DNA from: an uncultured Nitrospirales bacterium
Lineage (GTDB): Bacteria > Nitrospirota > Nitrospiria > Nitrospirales > UBA8639
NCBI GenBank assembly: GCA_958295805.1
Contig: OY282373.1
Coordinates: 2,831,499 to 2,895,498 of the forward strand
DNA: 64,000 nucleotides
Direction: 5' to 3'
Positions 33,084 to 42,284 of the stretch are shown piece by piece. Every line of letters starts with the position of its first letter. Within the stretch, counting starts at the first letter, position 1. A program made the translations under genes and the position numbers. The notes under the pieces were generated by a model. That model made no database searches, had not been told where the DNA came from, and saw only the letters and a list, made by a program, of their open reading frames with translations.

Positions 33084-33524
33084 ATGGGGTTCATACATGC
33101 GGAAATAGACTTGTCGAATCCACGGAATAGAGAGCTGGCATCACTAAAAGTCTGTGCGTTGGTTGATACCGGCGCGATCACGCTTTGTATTCCTGAGCAT
33201 GTTGCCGTTCAATTGGACTTAGCGGAATTAGAGAAAAGAGAAGTCACAGCGGCAGAGGGAAGACACGTTCCCGTCCCTTATGTCGGTCCCGTTCAAATAA
33301 CGTTTGAGAACCGGTCCTGCTACACGGGCGCGCTTGTCTTGGGTGATAGTATTCTCTTGGGTTCCATACCCATGGAAGACATGGATCTGGTCGTCAATTC
33401 AAGAATGCAGACGATAACGGTTAATCCTGAAAGTCCTAACATGCCTTCCGCCGTGGTCAAACGTGCCAGACTGACGCATCACTCCTGCGGACGGCTGTCT
33501 TCGAGCGGCAGACCGTCGGTCTGA
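33084..33524 (+). CDS. Clan AA retropepsin-like aspartyl protease
   Basis: 146 residues. Starts MGFIHAEIDLSNPRNREL, with the active-site motif ALVDTGAITLCIPEHVA (Asp-Thr-Gly-Ala about residue 33) and a later hydrophobic-Gly segment VLGDSILLGSIPMEDMDLVV, as in small bacterial clan AA aspartic proteases. These act as dimers; targets unknown. AGGAG 8 bases before ATG 33084 supports this start. The gene sits between two copies of the hsdR 5' end and so looks inserted; the tail after VNPESPN is not family-like. Confidence 0.82.
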   Translation: MGFIHAEIDLSNPRNRELASLKVCALVDTGAITLCIPEHVAVQLDLAELEKREVTAAEGRHVPVPYVGPVQITFENRSCYTGALVLGDSILLGSIPMEDMDLVVNSRMQTITVNPESPNMPSAVVKRARLTHHSCGRLSSSGRPSV

Positions 33525-33567
33525 GTGCAATGTACGTAAAGGAAAAACTGACGGCCATTGAATTTCA

Positions 33568-33641
33568 TTCTGTCAACGCCCGCTGAACACTGGATATAAT
33601 AAATGTCCGGTTTCCGATTCAACGAAAAATATCTCTCCCAA
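33568..33641. repeat. 74-bp direct repeat, live copy at the hsdR start
   Basis: Leader and first codons of the functional hsdR. Paired with 32931-33004. Confidence 0.88.
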
Positions 33642-36600
33642 CTCCCCGCTCTTCAGGAACTCATCAACCTTGGGTACGAATACCTGACGCCGGAACAGGC
33701 TTTCAAGGCACGACAAAAGAGACTCAGCAACGTCTTGCTGGAAAACATCCTGCGGAGCCGGATCAGGAAAATCAATCGTATCCACTACAAAGGTGGCGAA
33801 TACCGATTCAGTGAAGAGAACGTCCAGTCCGCCGTTCAGAAAATCAAAAACGTCGGATACGACGGGCTGCTGAAAAGCAACGAGGCGGCGTATGACCTGC
33901 TGACGCTCGGCACGGCAATGGAGCAGGCCATTGAAGGAGATTCCAAGAGTTTCACCTTGAACTACGTGGACTGGGAAAAACCGTCAAATAACGCCTTTCA
34001 CGTTACCGCGGAGTTTCCCGTTGAGAGAACGCGCAGCCTTGAGACGGCTCGCCCGGATATTGTCCTGTTTGTAAACGGCATTCCGTTTGCCGTGATTGAA
34101 TGCAAATCCTCCAGCGACAAGGTGGAAGAGGGTATCTCTCAGACGATCCGCAACCAGGGGGAGGAATACATCCCCAGGCTTTTCATTTATGCCCAGTTGC
34201 TGATGTCGATCAACAAAAACGACGCCCGATACGCCACGGTTGGAACGGAACTGAAATTCTGGAGTCGCTGGAGAGAGAACGAGGACAGCGAAACGGACGT
34301 GGAGCAGGTGGTCAACGGGCCGCTTGACGAAGAAATGAAAAACGCTTTGTTCTCCGGTGACTTCGCCGCTGCCCGTCAATCTTTCGACGAACTGGGAGCA
34401 CGGCAGGTAACGGAGCAGGACAGGGCCGTCTACAGTCTCTGTCGCCCGGAAAGACTGATGGAGATCACGCGCCTGTTCACGCTTTTTGACGCGGGCAAAA
34501 AGAAAATCGCGCGCTATCAGCAGTTCTTCGTCGTGCGTTCCGCGTTGGAACGGATCAAGCAGGTTGACGAGGAGGGACGACGCAACGGCGGCATGATCTG
34601 GCATACGCAGGGTTCGGGTAAATCGCTGACCATGGTCTGGCTTGCGCGGCTGCTCGCCATGGATGAGGAAATAAAAAATCCGCGCATCATCATGGCAACG
34701 GACAGGAAAGACCTGGACAAACAGATTGAAAAAGTGTTCCGGCACTGCGGTATCGAGCCGAGGCGTGCAGGCACCGGACGTGAACTGATGCAGTTGATTC
34801 AATCCAAAACGCCCGTTGTCACCACTCTAGTGCATAAATTCGACAAGGCCTTGAAGGCAAGAAATAGACGTGATGACGACCCTGACGTCTTCGTGCTGGT
34901 TGATGAAAGTCACCGCACCCAATTCGGAACGCTTGCGGCGAGAATGCGACAGATGCTGCCGCGAGCCTGCTATCTCGGGTTCACGGGAACTCCGCTGACA
35001 CAGGAACAGAAAAACAACTTCGCCAAATTCGGCGGGCTGATTGATCCGTCCTATTCCGTCCGGCAAGCCCTTGATGACGGGGCGATTGTGCCGCTCCTTT
35101 ACGAAGGGCGCCACGTGGAGATGAAGCAGGATGGCAAGGCCGTTGATCTCTGGTTTGAACGATATACCGCGGATCTCAGCGAAAAACAGAAAGCCGATTT
35201 GAAAAGAAAGTATGCCCGGGCCAAGACCCTGAACAAGTCGAAACGGGTCGTCTATATGCGCGCCTTCGACATCAGCGAGCATTATCGCGCCAACTGGAAG
35301 GGCACGGGCTTCAAGGCGCAACTGGTTGCGCCGGACAAAGCCACGGCCATTCACTATCATCAGTGTATGAAAGAGATCGACGCCGTTTCTTCCGAAGTGG
35401 TCATCTCCCCGCCCGATATGCGGGAAGGCTTTGAAGACGTTGACGAAGGGCCGAACTCCGAGGTTCGGATTTTCTGGGACAGCATGATGAAACGCTTCGG
35501 CTCGGAAACCCGATACTCGGAAAACATTATTGAGCAGTTCAAACACGCCGAGGAACCTGAAATTTTAATCGTAGTGGACAAACTTCTGACTGGATTTGAC
35601 GCTCCGGTCAACACCGTTCTTTACCTTTGCAGAACCCTGCGCGAACACTCGCTGCTTCAGGCAATTGCACGTGTGAACCGGCTGCATCAAGGCAAGGACT
35701 TCGGCTATATCGTGGACTACGAGGGCATACTCGGTGAATTGAACACGGCGTTGACGATGTATGACGCGCTGGAAGGGTTTGACGAGAAAGACTTGGAACA
35801 TACGCTGGTTTCCGTCAATGAACAGATTGAGAAACTGCCGCAGAAACATTCCCATCTTTGGGACGTTTTCAGAGAAGTCAAAAACCAGGCTGATGAAGAA
35901 GAGTATGAGAGACTTCTGAGCGATGATGCACGAAGAGAGGCGTTTTACGGACTGCTTGCGGAATATGCCAAAACCCTTGCCGTGGCCCTTTCCTCTCAGA
36001 AGTTTTTGACGGACACGGATGAAACAGCCTTGCGGTATTACAAAGAGGATCTGAAACGGTTTGAAAAATTGAGAAGTTCGGTGAAATTGCGCTACGCCGA
36101 TGCAGTTGATTATGGAGAGCACGAGCCGAAAATCAAGAAACTCCTGGATACCCACATTCAAGCCGACAGCGTGACGCAGATCGACAAGCCGAAGAACATT
36201 TTTGGCGCCCTTCCAACAGGCGAGAGCGACGCGGACATCGGCTACGGCAGCAAAACCGACGCCTCGCTGGCCGACGGAATCGCTCACAGAATGAAGCGCA
36301 CCATCAGCGAAAAAATGGAGGAAGACCCTGCCTTTTACGAAAAGTTTTCACACCTGATTCAACAAGTCATTGATGAATTCAGAGCAGAACGTCTCTCCGG
36401 ATTGCAATACCTGAACAGGGTTTCCAAGATTAAAAAGGACTTTGACAACCACAGGCGTGAGGACGTGCCGGAGAAACTGCACCGTAACGGGGACGCCGCC
36501 GCGTTTTTCGGCGTCATCAAACCCGTTTTTGAAACGTCGGGGTGCGGGACCGAACAATCCGTTGACTGGTCGGCGGATACGGCGCTTGCTATCCACGAAA

Positions 36601-36788
36601 TTTTTCAGCGCCACGACAAAGTGCATTTCTGGGATGACCCGGATGCGCGAAACCGCGCCATCAACGACATTGAGGACTATCTGTATGACGAAGTGAACGC
36701 CAAAAGAGGCGTTGCCCTGAGCAGCAAACAACTGGATGAGATTATTGAACGGACAATGAGGATTGCCCGCAGCAGGATGGGTGAATGA
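33603..36788 (+). CDS. hsdR: Type I restriction endonuclease subunit HsdR
   Basis: 1061 residues, normal for HsdR. The N-terminal nuclease core shows RPDIVLFVNGIPFAVIECKSS (PD-ExK). The helicase part shows Walker A IWHTQGSGKSLTMVWLA (about 335-350), the DEAD-like VLVDESHRTQFG, LGFTGTPLT, and a late motif LYLCRTLREHSLLQAIARVNR. The C-terminal helical domain contacts HsdM/HsdS. It looks intact, unlike hsdM. Stop and next start overlap as ATGA. The start follows the 74-bp repeat; no strong ribosome site. Confidence 0.95.
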   Translation: MSGFRFNEKYLSQLPALQELINLGYEYLTPEQAFKARQKRLSNVLLENILRSRIRKINRIHYKGGEYRFSEENVQSAVQKIKNVGYDGLLKSNEAAYDLLTLGTAMEQAIEGDSKSFTLNYVDWEKPSNNAFHVTAEFPVERTRSLETARPDIVLFVNGIPFAVIECKSSSDKVEEGISQTIRNQGEEYIPRLFIYAQLLMSINKNDARYATVGTELKFWSRWRENEDSETDVEQVVNGPLDEEMKNALFSGDFAAARQSFDELGARQVTEQDRAVYSLCRPERLMEITRLFTLFDAGKKKIARYQQFFVVRSALERIKQVDEEGRRNGGMIWHTQGSGKSLTMVWLARLLAMDEEIKNPRIIMATDRKDLDKQIEKVFRHCGIEPRRAGTGRELMQLIQSKTPVVTTLVHKFDKALKARNRRDDDPDVFVLVDESHRTQFGTLAARMRQMLPRACYLGFTGTPLTQEQKNNFAKFGGLIDPSYSVRQALDDGAIVPLLYEGRHVEMKQDGKAVDLWFERYTADLSEKQKADLKRKYARAKTLNKSKRVVYMRAFDISEHYRANWKGTGFKAQLVAPDKATAIHYHQCMKEIDAVSSEVVISPPDMREGFEDVDEGPNSEVRIFWDSMMKRFGSETRYSENIIEQFKHAEEPEILIVVDKLLTGFDAPVNTVLYLCRTLREHSLLQAIARVNRLHQGKDFGYIVDYEGILGELNTALTMYDALEGFDEKDLEHTLVSVNEQIEKLPQKHSHLWDVFREVKNQADEEEYERLLSDDARREAFYGLLAEYAKTLAVALSSQKFLTDTDETALRYYKEDLKRFEKLRSSVKLRYADAVDYGEHEPKIKKLLDTHIQADSVTQIDKPKNIFGALPTGESDADIGYGSKTDASLADGIAHRMKRTISEKMEEDPAFYEKFSHLIQQVIDEFRAERLSGLQYLNRVSKIKKDFDNHRREDVPEKLHRNGDAAAFFGVIKPVFETSGCGTEQSVDWSADTALAIHEIFQRHDKVHFWDDPDARNRAINDIEDYLYDEVNAKRGVALSSKQLDEIIERTMRIARSRMGE

Positions 36789-37495
36789 GCCGAAAGGTGG
36801 AATCCATCGCATATGGACGTGAAAAGATCGTTTTTGACGTCCTTCACGTTAAGAGAAAAACCTTGGAGATTTCCGTCCACCCGGATAAATCCGTTGTTGT
36901 GAAGGCTCCGCCTGGAAGCGATTCGGAAGAAGTTATCCGCAGGGTGCAAAGACGCGCCGGATGGATTCACCGCCAGATTCTTTACTTTGAACAGTTTGAA
37001 CCGAGAACTCCACCGCGCCGCCACGTCAGTGGAGAGTCTCATCTTTATCTTGGGCGGAAATATCGGCTGAAAATCAAGAAGTCCCAAATTCGGCAGGTTT
37101 CGTTAAAGAACGGCTATTTGTATATTCAATCTCCAACCTCTTCTCCGAACCATGTTCAAACACTGCTTGAAGAGTGGTATTTGCGAAAAGCCTCAATCTG
37201 TTTTCATGCCGTTTTTCATCTGTGTTGGGAACAATTCAAAAAGAACGACGTTGCCATGCCCGACCTGAAGATAAGAAAAATGAAGACACGTTGGGGCAGC
37301 CTGTCAACAGGCGGCCGGCTGACGCTCAATTTGGACTTGATTAAAGCGCCGAAAGGGTGCATTGAATACGTTGTCATTCACGAGTTCTGTCACCTTTTCT
37401 ACCGCAATCACGACGCTGACTTTTACAGACTGCTGCACCGCTCCCTGCCGGATTGGGTTCAAAGAAAACATAAACTGGAAACGGCGCTGGTTTGA
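36785..37495 (+). CDS. YgjP/SprT-like zinc metalloprotease
   Basis: 236 residues of the YgjP (DUF45) family often found at the end of type I restriction operons. Zinc motif HEFCHLFYRNHDADFY (HExxH near 197-201) and the preceding KMKTRWGSLSTGGRLTLN and YVVIHE are diagnostic. Substrate unknown; a role in controlling HsdR is sometimes assumed but not shown here. Overlaps hsdR by 4 bases, so translationally coupled. Confidence 0.9.
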   Translation: MSRKVESIAYGREKIVFDVLHVKRKTLEISVHPDKSVVVKAPPGSDSEEVIRRVQRRAGWIHRQILYFEQFEPRTPPRRHVSGESHLYLGRKYRLKIKKSQIRQVSLKNGYLYIQSPTSSPNHVQTLLEEWYLRKASICFHAVFHLCWEQFKKNDVAMPDLKIRKMKTRWGSLSTGGRLTLNLDLIKAPKGCIEYVVIHEFCHLFYRNHDADFYRLLHRSLPDWVQRKHKLETALV

Positions 37496-37616
37496 TTGAC
37501 CGGCACATGCACCTGCCCGTCGTCGTCGGCCGACGATCGTGAGCCGTTCTTGATTCTCGCTCTGTCCGTGAAGTAACGTGCGGGCATTCATTTACTACAC
37601 CACGTCATGCTTCTCT

Positions 37617-37670
37617 GGATTCCCGCTCCCCGATAACAAATGTCGGGAACAGGTTTCGCGGGAATGACGG
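37617..37670. repeat. Palindromic dispersed repeat (ATTCCCGC...GCGGGAAT)
   Basis: Outer arms ATTCCCGC (37619-37626) and GCGGGAAT (37658-37665), inner arms CCCGA and TCGGG. It shares GTCATTCCCGCGAA (read on the minus strand) with the hairpin at 31728-31761. It lies in the 250-base gap between the protease and dapL genes; nothing else is recognised there. Confidence 0.7.
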
Positions 37671-37745
37671 AGAGAGAGAGCAGGCAAACCCCCAAAACCA
37701 GGAAACGATTTTTGTCAACGAGAGCGAAAAAAGGAGTAGACCGGA

Positions 37746-38921
37746 ATGAGTGGTTTCCCCGTCACGTATGCCGAACGCATTAAGACGTTGCCTCCCTATT
37801 TGTTTGCCGCGATTGACGACATGAAGCAACAGGCCGTTGCTCGCGGGGTGGATATTATCAACCTGGGGGTTGGTGACCCTGACTTGCCCACGCCCGCGCC
37901 CATCATTGAGCGGTTGCAAGAGGCCGCGGCTGATCCCGCCCATCATCAATACCCGTCGTATGACGGGATGCTCTCGTTTCGGACGGCCGTCGCGAACTGG
38001 TACAAGAAACGCTTTCACGTGACGGCCGACCCCAAGTCCGAGGTGTTGACGCTCATCGGGTCCAAGGAAGGCATCGGGCACGTGCCGATGGCTTTTGTTG
38101 ATCCTGGTGACGTCGTGCTGGTGCCGAGTCCCGGGTACCCCGTGTATCCCGTTGCCGCCAGCTTTGCCGGAGGAACGGCCTACGAGATGCCGCTGTTGAA
38201 GCAACGCGGGTTTCTGCCTGATCTTGACGCCGTTCCTCGGGATATTCTCAAGCGAGCCAAGCTGATGTATTTGAATTCTCCGAACAATCCCACGTCGGTC
38301 ATCGCGGACGTGACGTTTTTTCAACGGGTCGTTGATTTTGCCAAAGAGCATCACGTCATCGTGTGCCACGACGCGGCGTATTCTGAAATTTTTTACGATG
38401 GGCGGCGCCCGCCGAGTTTTCTGGAAGCCGACGGAGCCATGGACGTGGGCATCGAATGTCACTCCCTGTCCAAGACGTTCAACATGACGGGATGGCGCCT
38501 TGGGTTTGCGGTGGGCCGGAAAGAGGTCATCGCGGGACTGGGCAAGGTCAAAAGTAACGTGGATTCCGGAGTCTTTCAGGCGATTCAAGAGGCGGGCATC
38601 ACGGCCCTGAAACTGGACGATCAACTGACCGATGGCCTGCGAACCATCTATCAAGAGCGGCGGGACGTACTGGTGGCGGGATTGACGAGCCTTGGTCTGA
38701 CGTTTGCCCCACCCTCAGCCGCCTTTTACGTCTGGATCGAAGTGCCTGAAGGTTTTACGTCAACTTCCTTCACGGCCCACCTTTTGGAGAACGCCGGCAT
38801 TGTGACGACTCCGGGAAACGGCTTTGGGGCTCCGGGCGAAGGCTACATTCGCATGACGATCACGACGTCTCAAGAGCGACTCGCCGAAGCCGTGGATCGC
38901 ATGAAGAACGTCGGCTGGTAA
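37746..38921 (+). CDS. dapL: LL-diaminopimelate aminotransferase (DapL)
   Basis: 391 residues, class I/II PLP aminotransferase. It converts tetrahydrodipicolinate directly to LL-diaminopimelate, a lysine/peptidoglycan shortcut. Features: NLGVGDPDLPTP, the YPSYDGMLSFRTAVANWY segment, NSPNNPTSVIADV, CHDAAYSEIFYDG and the PLP lysine in SLSKTFNMTGWRLGF (K243). The pattern fits the DapL group used by Nitrospirota, cyanobacteria and others; a general aspartate aminotransferase is the alternative. AAGGAG lies 9 bases before the ATG. folK follows closely. The gene is very rich in ACGT tetranucleotides (18 by hand count). Confidence 0.85.
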   Translation: MSGFPVTYAERIKTLPPYLFAAIDDMKQQAVARGVDIINLGVGDPDLPTPAPIIERLQEAAADPAHHQYPSYDGMLSFRTAVANWYKKRFHVTADPKSEVLTLIGSKEGIGHVPMAFVDPGDVVLVPSPGYPVYPVAASFAGGTAYEMPLLKQRGFLPDLDAVPRDILKRAKLMYLNSPNNPTSVIADVTFFQRVVDFAKEHHVIVCHDAAYSEIFYDGRRPPSFLEADGAMDVGIECHSLSKTFNMTGWRLGFAVGRKEVIAGLGKVKSNVDSGVFQAIQEAGITALKLDDQLTDGLRTIYQERRDVLVAGLTSLGLTFAPPSAAFYVWIEVPEGFTSTSFTAHLLENAGIVTTPGNGFGAPGEGYIRMTITTSQERLAEAVDRMKNVGW

Positions 38922-38945
38922 ACAAAGAGGGCGTTGACGGAACGC

Positions 38946-39503
38946 ATGAGTACCGAAACCGTCTTCATTGCTTTTGGATCGAATCAAGGGGACCGGCAAG
39001 ATTTTTGTGATCGAGCCATTGCCTTAATGGGCCTGCTTCCTCTTTCCACGCTTACGGGAATTTCGTCGTACTACGAAACCGAGCCGGTGGGTCTGGAGGG
39101 CGAACCGGCCCCCCTCTGGTTCTATAACGGCGTCGTTCGGATCGAGACCCGTCTCCAACCAGAACCGCTGTTGGCCATTTGCCAGGAAACCGAACGGAGC
39201 CTGGGTCGTGACCCTGAATTTCGGAACGGCTCCCGCCCCATTGATCTGGACCTGTTGTTCTATGGGCAACGGATCATCGAGACGCCGCCACTCACCATTC
39301 CACACGCCCGTCTTCATCAACGTCGATTCGTCTTAGCGCCCATGGCCGAACTCGCTCCGAACTGGGTGCATCCGCAACGACACCAGACCGTTCAAGCCAT
39401 GCTTGACAACCTCACGGATTCCCATCGCGTTCGCAAGCTTGCCCTCACGCCCGGCTCGCGATACGCGGCCAGACCATCCTGTTCCCTGCCTCCTATCGGC
39501 TAA
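38946..39503 (+). CDS. folK: 6-hydroxymethyl-7,8-dihydropterin pyrophosphokinase (FolK)
   Basis: Transfers pyrophosphate from ATP to hydroxymethyldihydropterin in folate synthesis. 185 residues. Starts FIAFGSNQGDRQDF, has SSYYETEPVG, and the HPPK signature GSRPIDLDLLFYG; then PHARLHQRRFVLAPMAELAPNW. The tail past about 160 is longer than usual. ATG 38946 is the best start; a TTG at 38934 is in frame. panC begins directly after the stop, so dapL-folK-panC likely form one operon. Confidence 0.93.
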   Translation: MSTETVFIAFGSNQGDRQDFCDRAIALMGLLPLSTLTGISSYYETEPVGLEGEPAPLWFYNGVVRIETRLQPEPLLAICQETERSLGRDPEFRNGSRPIDLDLLFYGQRIIETPPLTIPHARLHQRRFVLAPMAELAPNWVHPQRHQTVQAMLDNLTDSHRVRKLALTPGSRYAARPSCSLPPIG

Positions 39504-40388
39504 ATGCGCATCATCCGAACGATTCAGGCCCTTCGAACTTGGCGACGAGAACAAGACCGGCGCGGGGACGTGATCGGGTATATCCCCACCATGGGAGCTT
39601 TGCACGACGGGCATCGTTCATTGATCCAACGGGCCAGGAAACAGTGCGCAACGGTCGTCGTCAGTATCTTTGTGAATCCGCTCCAATTCGGTCCCACCGA
39701 GGACTACCGTCGCTACCCGCGGGATTCCACCGGCGATCTCAGCCTGTGTCGAGAGGAACACGCCGACGTCGTGTTTCTTCCGCAATCAGCCGGCCTGTAC
39801 CCGCCACGTTTTCAGACGAGCGTCACCGTGCATGAACTTTCCCGACGATGGGAGGGGGAACGTCGACCGACTCATTTTCAAGGCGTGGCCACCATTGTGA
39901 CCAAACTCTTGAACCTTGTCCGTCCGGGTCGCACGTTCCTGGGCCAAAAAGATTACCAACAATTCCTGGTGATCCGGCAATTAGTCAAAGACCTGGAATT
40001 GGACACCCGCGTCATTCTGTGCCCGACCATTCGCGACGCCGACGGCTTGGCTCTCAGTTCCCGAAACCGCTACTTGTCGCAATCGCAACGCCGACGTGCT
40101 CTTCTGTTGTATCAAGCCCTGTCAGCCGGAAAAGCCGCCATTGCCAAGGGCGCGCGCCGTTCGCCTATGGTCGAACGAACCATGGCAATGGTCATCAACC
40201 GTGTCCTGAGCCTCGAAGGAACGGACCCACGGAGCCGCATCGATTATTTGGCCTGTTGTGACGCAGAGACCCTTGAACCGGTGACGCGGTTGCAGGGCAA
40301 AGTCGTTTTAGTGGGCGCTCTGCGAATCGGATCGATTCGATTACTTGATAATCTCATCGTCCAGATTCGGCAAGACGAAACGTCGTAA
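39504..40388 (+). CDS. panC: Pantothenate synthetase (PanC)
   Basis: Joins pantoate and beta-alanine with ATP to make pantothenate. 294 residues. Features: GYIPTMGALHDGHRSLI (ATP-binding HxGH), SIFVNPLQFGPTEDYRRYPR, the FLGQKDYQQFLVIRQLV segment and LALSSRNRYLS. Adjacent to folK with no gap. Its stop is 4 bases from the convergent FGE-like gene. Confidence 0.95.
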   Translation: MRIIRTIQALRTWRREQDRRGDVIGYIPTMGALHDGHRSLIQRARKQCATVVVSIFVNPLQFGPTEDYRRYPRDSTGDLSLCREEHADVVFLPQSAGLYPPRFQTSVTVHELSRRWEGERRPTHFQGVATIVTKLLNLVRPGRTFLGQKDYQQFLVIRQLVKDLELDTRVILCPTIRDADGLALSSRNRYLSQSQRRRALLLYQALSAGKAAIAKGARRSPMVERTMAMVINRVLSLEGTDPRSRIDYLACCDAETLEPVTRLQGKVVLVGALRIGSIRLLDNLIVQIRQDETS

Positions 40389-40392
40389 CCTG

Positions 40393-41319
40393 CTATTCTG
40401 ATTGGCCGGATCGGGCACAACGAAAGCCGAGGGTGGGCGACCGCGTCGTCGGAACGGCTCCATTGCGGGTGGCGGTTCGTAACAGTTGAGGCCGACTCCG
40501 CCAAGACCCGCCCCGCACGCTTTTATACCGCCCGGCTTTTGACCCTTGAGGATTTTGTTCGGGCATCCGCGGATAGTAATCCGGACCGAACCAATCCTTC
40601 ACCCATTCCCGCACGTTGCCCGCCATGTGATTGAGCCCATACGGGCTTCGGCCTTCTTCAAAACCATCCACGGCCGCGACCAAGGGAATCTGGTGAACGT
40701 GATATAACCCTGAGACGGCCAAATCAGCGTTGGGCGGGTCAGCCCCCCAGGGGAAAAGACGCCCTTCAGTCCCTCGTGCAGCCTTTTCCCATTCGGCTTC
40801 CGTCGGTAATCGCTTGCCACGGGTCCGGCAAAATTGATCGGCCTCCTTCCAGTCCACGTACATGGCCGGCCATCGGGCCATCACGTAATCCGGGAGAACG
40901 TGTACGTCAATCAGATGCCAAATGAGACGGCGAAGTTCGTGCGGAACCGGCAGGCCCTGTTTGTGGAGAAAGGCCAGGTACTCCGCCAGACTCACTTCAT
41001 CGCGGTCGATGGAATAGGCGTCCAGCTTGATGCGTCGTTGTGGAAACTCCGTATCATCATACTGCGTGGCGAACCCAAAGGGGTCGTCGTCTTTCCGAAC
41101 GGTTCCCATCAAGAACCAGCCTTCGGAAATCTCCACGACCGGCGAGGGCTTCGCCAATTTCGCAATCCCGGTCAGATGCCTGTGTAACTCGGGGGGAATG
41201 GGCGTCTGCTCTTTGGCCAGGACGCTTCCATCTGCAATCAGGAAAAGGACCCACGGCAGAGAGAAGAGAGCCAAGACAGAGTGCGGGCGCACCCTACCCG
41301 CGATCCTTTTAGAAAACAT
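40393..41319 (-). CDS. SUMF1/FGE-like formylglycine-generating-enzyme family protein
   Basis: 308 residues with an N-terminal hydrophobic segment (HSVLALFSLPWVLFLIADGSVLA) that looks like a signal peptide, so exported. The FGE-sulfatase fold shows FLMGTVRKDDDPFGF, RRIKLDAYSIDRDEVSLAEY, RGKRLPTEAEWEKAARG, FPWGADPP, NVREWVKDWFGPDYY and RGGSWRSRP...TLGFRCARS at the end. Such proteins may convert Cys to formylglycine or act only as binding domains; no sulfatase is in view. ATG 41319 with GAAGG upstream is preferred; the ATG at 41406 adds non-family sequence. Confidence 0.87.
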   Translation of the reverse strand: MFSKRIAGRVRPHSVLALFSLPWVLFLIADGSVLAKEQTPIPPELHRHLTGIAKLAKPSPVVEISEGWFLMGTVRKDDDPFGFATQYDDTEFPQRRIKLDAYSIDRDEVSLAEYLAFLHKQGLPVPHELRRLIWHLIDVHVLPDYVMARWPAMYVDWKEADQFCRTRGKRLPTEAEWEKAARGTEGRLFPWGADPPNADLAVSGLYHVHQIPLVAAVDGFEEGRSPYGLNHMAGNVREWVKDWFGPDYYPRMPEQNPQGSKAGRYKSVRGGSWRSRPQLLRTATRNGAVPTTRSPTLGFRCARSGQSE

Positions 41320-41461
41320 CGAATGCCTTCGGAGTGATTTCCATTTTCCCTGATTCCTTGATCCTTGACGGGCCAATACAAGTATGGTAATGATTATAAC
41401 AATCAATATTATAAATTAAGAGTCAGAACGTCTGAAACCAGCATAGAAGGAGAAAACGTCA

Positions 41462-42163
41462 ATGAAAGGTCCCTATACCCTGACGGTACGACAACCTTCC
41501 TCCCCTGCACCAACGACGGAAAACCCATTTTGCCTCGTCCGCGGGTTTCTGCAATTCATGGAGAGTCACGATCCTCTGATCGTCGGCCACGGCGAACGAA
41601 CGGCCCAATATGCCTTGGCGCTCGGTCACGCCGTGGAGTTGCCAAGCCAAGAACTGCTCCTGCTGCACTATGCGGCCCTCCTGCACGATCTCGGCAAATT
41701 TTCTCTCTCGCCACGCGTAAGAACCGGCGACAACCTTTCATTTGAAGATGACGTGGAACACCAATGTCATCCACGCGTGGGCGCCGCCATTCTTCAAAAA
41801 TGGCCCAGCCTCCATACGGTCTCGGTCGTGATTGCCCATCATCATGAACGATGGGATGGATACGGGTATCCCTATGGACTTCGTGGGACATTGATTCCTC
41901 TAGGATCTCGCATTCTGAGTATTACCGACGCCTTTGATACATTGACCTCTCCTTCTCCTCATGGAGACGGCCAAACTTTTGAACAAGCGATTCAGGTACT
42001 CAAGGGTTCTTCCGGTTTACGCTTCGACCCTGGTCTCACCGAACAATTTCTTTTGCTCATTCCCCGTTTATTTAACACGAGCCATGAGATCGAATTTCTG
42101 TTTTCTCAACGTTCGCCCATCGGAGAATTGATTGCGGAAGGCAGGGTCTTATCAGCCGGCTGA
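41462..42163 (+). CDS. HD-GYP-type phosphohydrolase
   Basis: 233 residues: a stand-alone HD-GYP-like domain with GHGERTAQYALAL, HYAALLHDLGKFSL (HD pair), CHPRVGAAIL and HHERWDGYGYPYGLRG, where GYGYP matches the GYP motif. Expected to hydrolyse cyclic di-GMP or a related signal. No receiver or sensor domain is attached. Good ribosome site AAGGAG. The AT-rich 55 bases upstream (GGTAATGATTATAACAATCA) may be promoter or a metal-regulator site. Confidence 0.85.
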   Translation: MKGPYTLTVRQPSSPAPTTENPFCLVRGFLQFMESHDPLIVGHGERTAQYALALGHAVELPSQELLLLHYAALLHDLGKFSLSPRVRTGDNLSFEDDVEHQCHPRVGAAILQKWPSLHTVSVVIAHHHERWDGYGYPYGLRGTLIPLGSRILSITDAFDTLTSPSPHGDGQTFEQAIQVLKGSSGLRFDPGLTEQFLLLIPRLFNTSHEIEFLFSQRSPIGELIAEGRVLSAG

Positions 42164-42284
42164 ATCTTCTCTTCCCCATCCCGATCGTCAAGAGTGAACG
42201 CCTCCGGTTCCCTTCCATAACCATTCTCGAAATGGTATGCTTGACCATCATTTCTTCGACTGACGGCGAGGACCCGTCAAACCC

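Noticed and set aside
41385-41461. Fur-box-like AT palindrome upstream of the HD-GYP gene
   Set aside because: GGTAATGATTATAACAATCA resembles part of a Fur site but the second half does not fit; left only as a remark.
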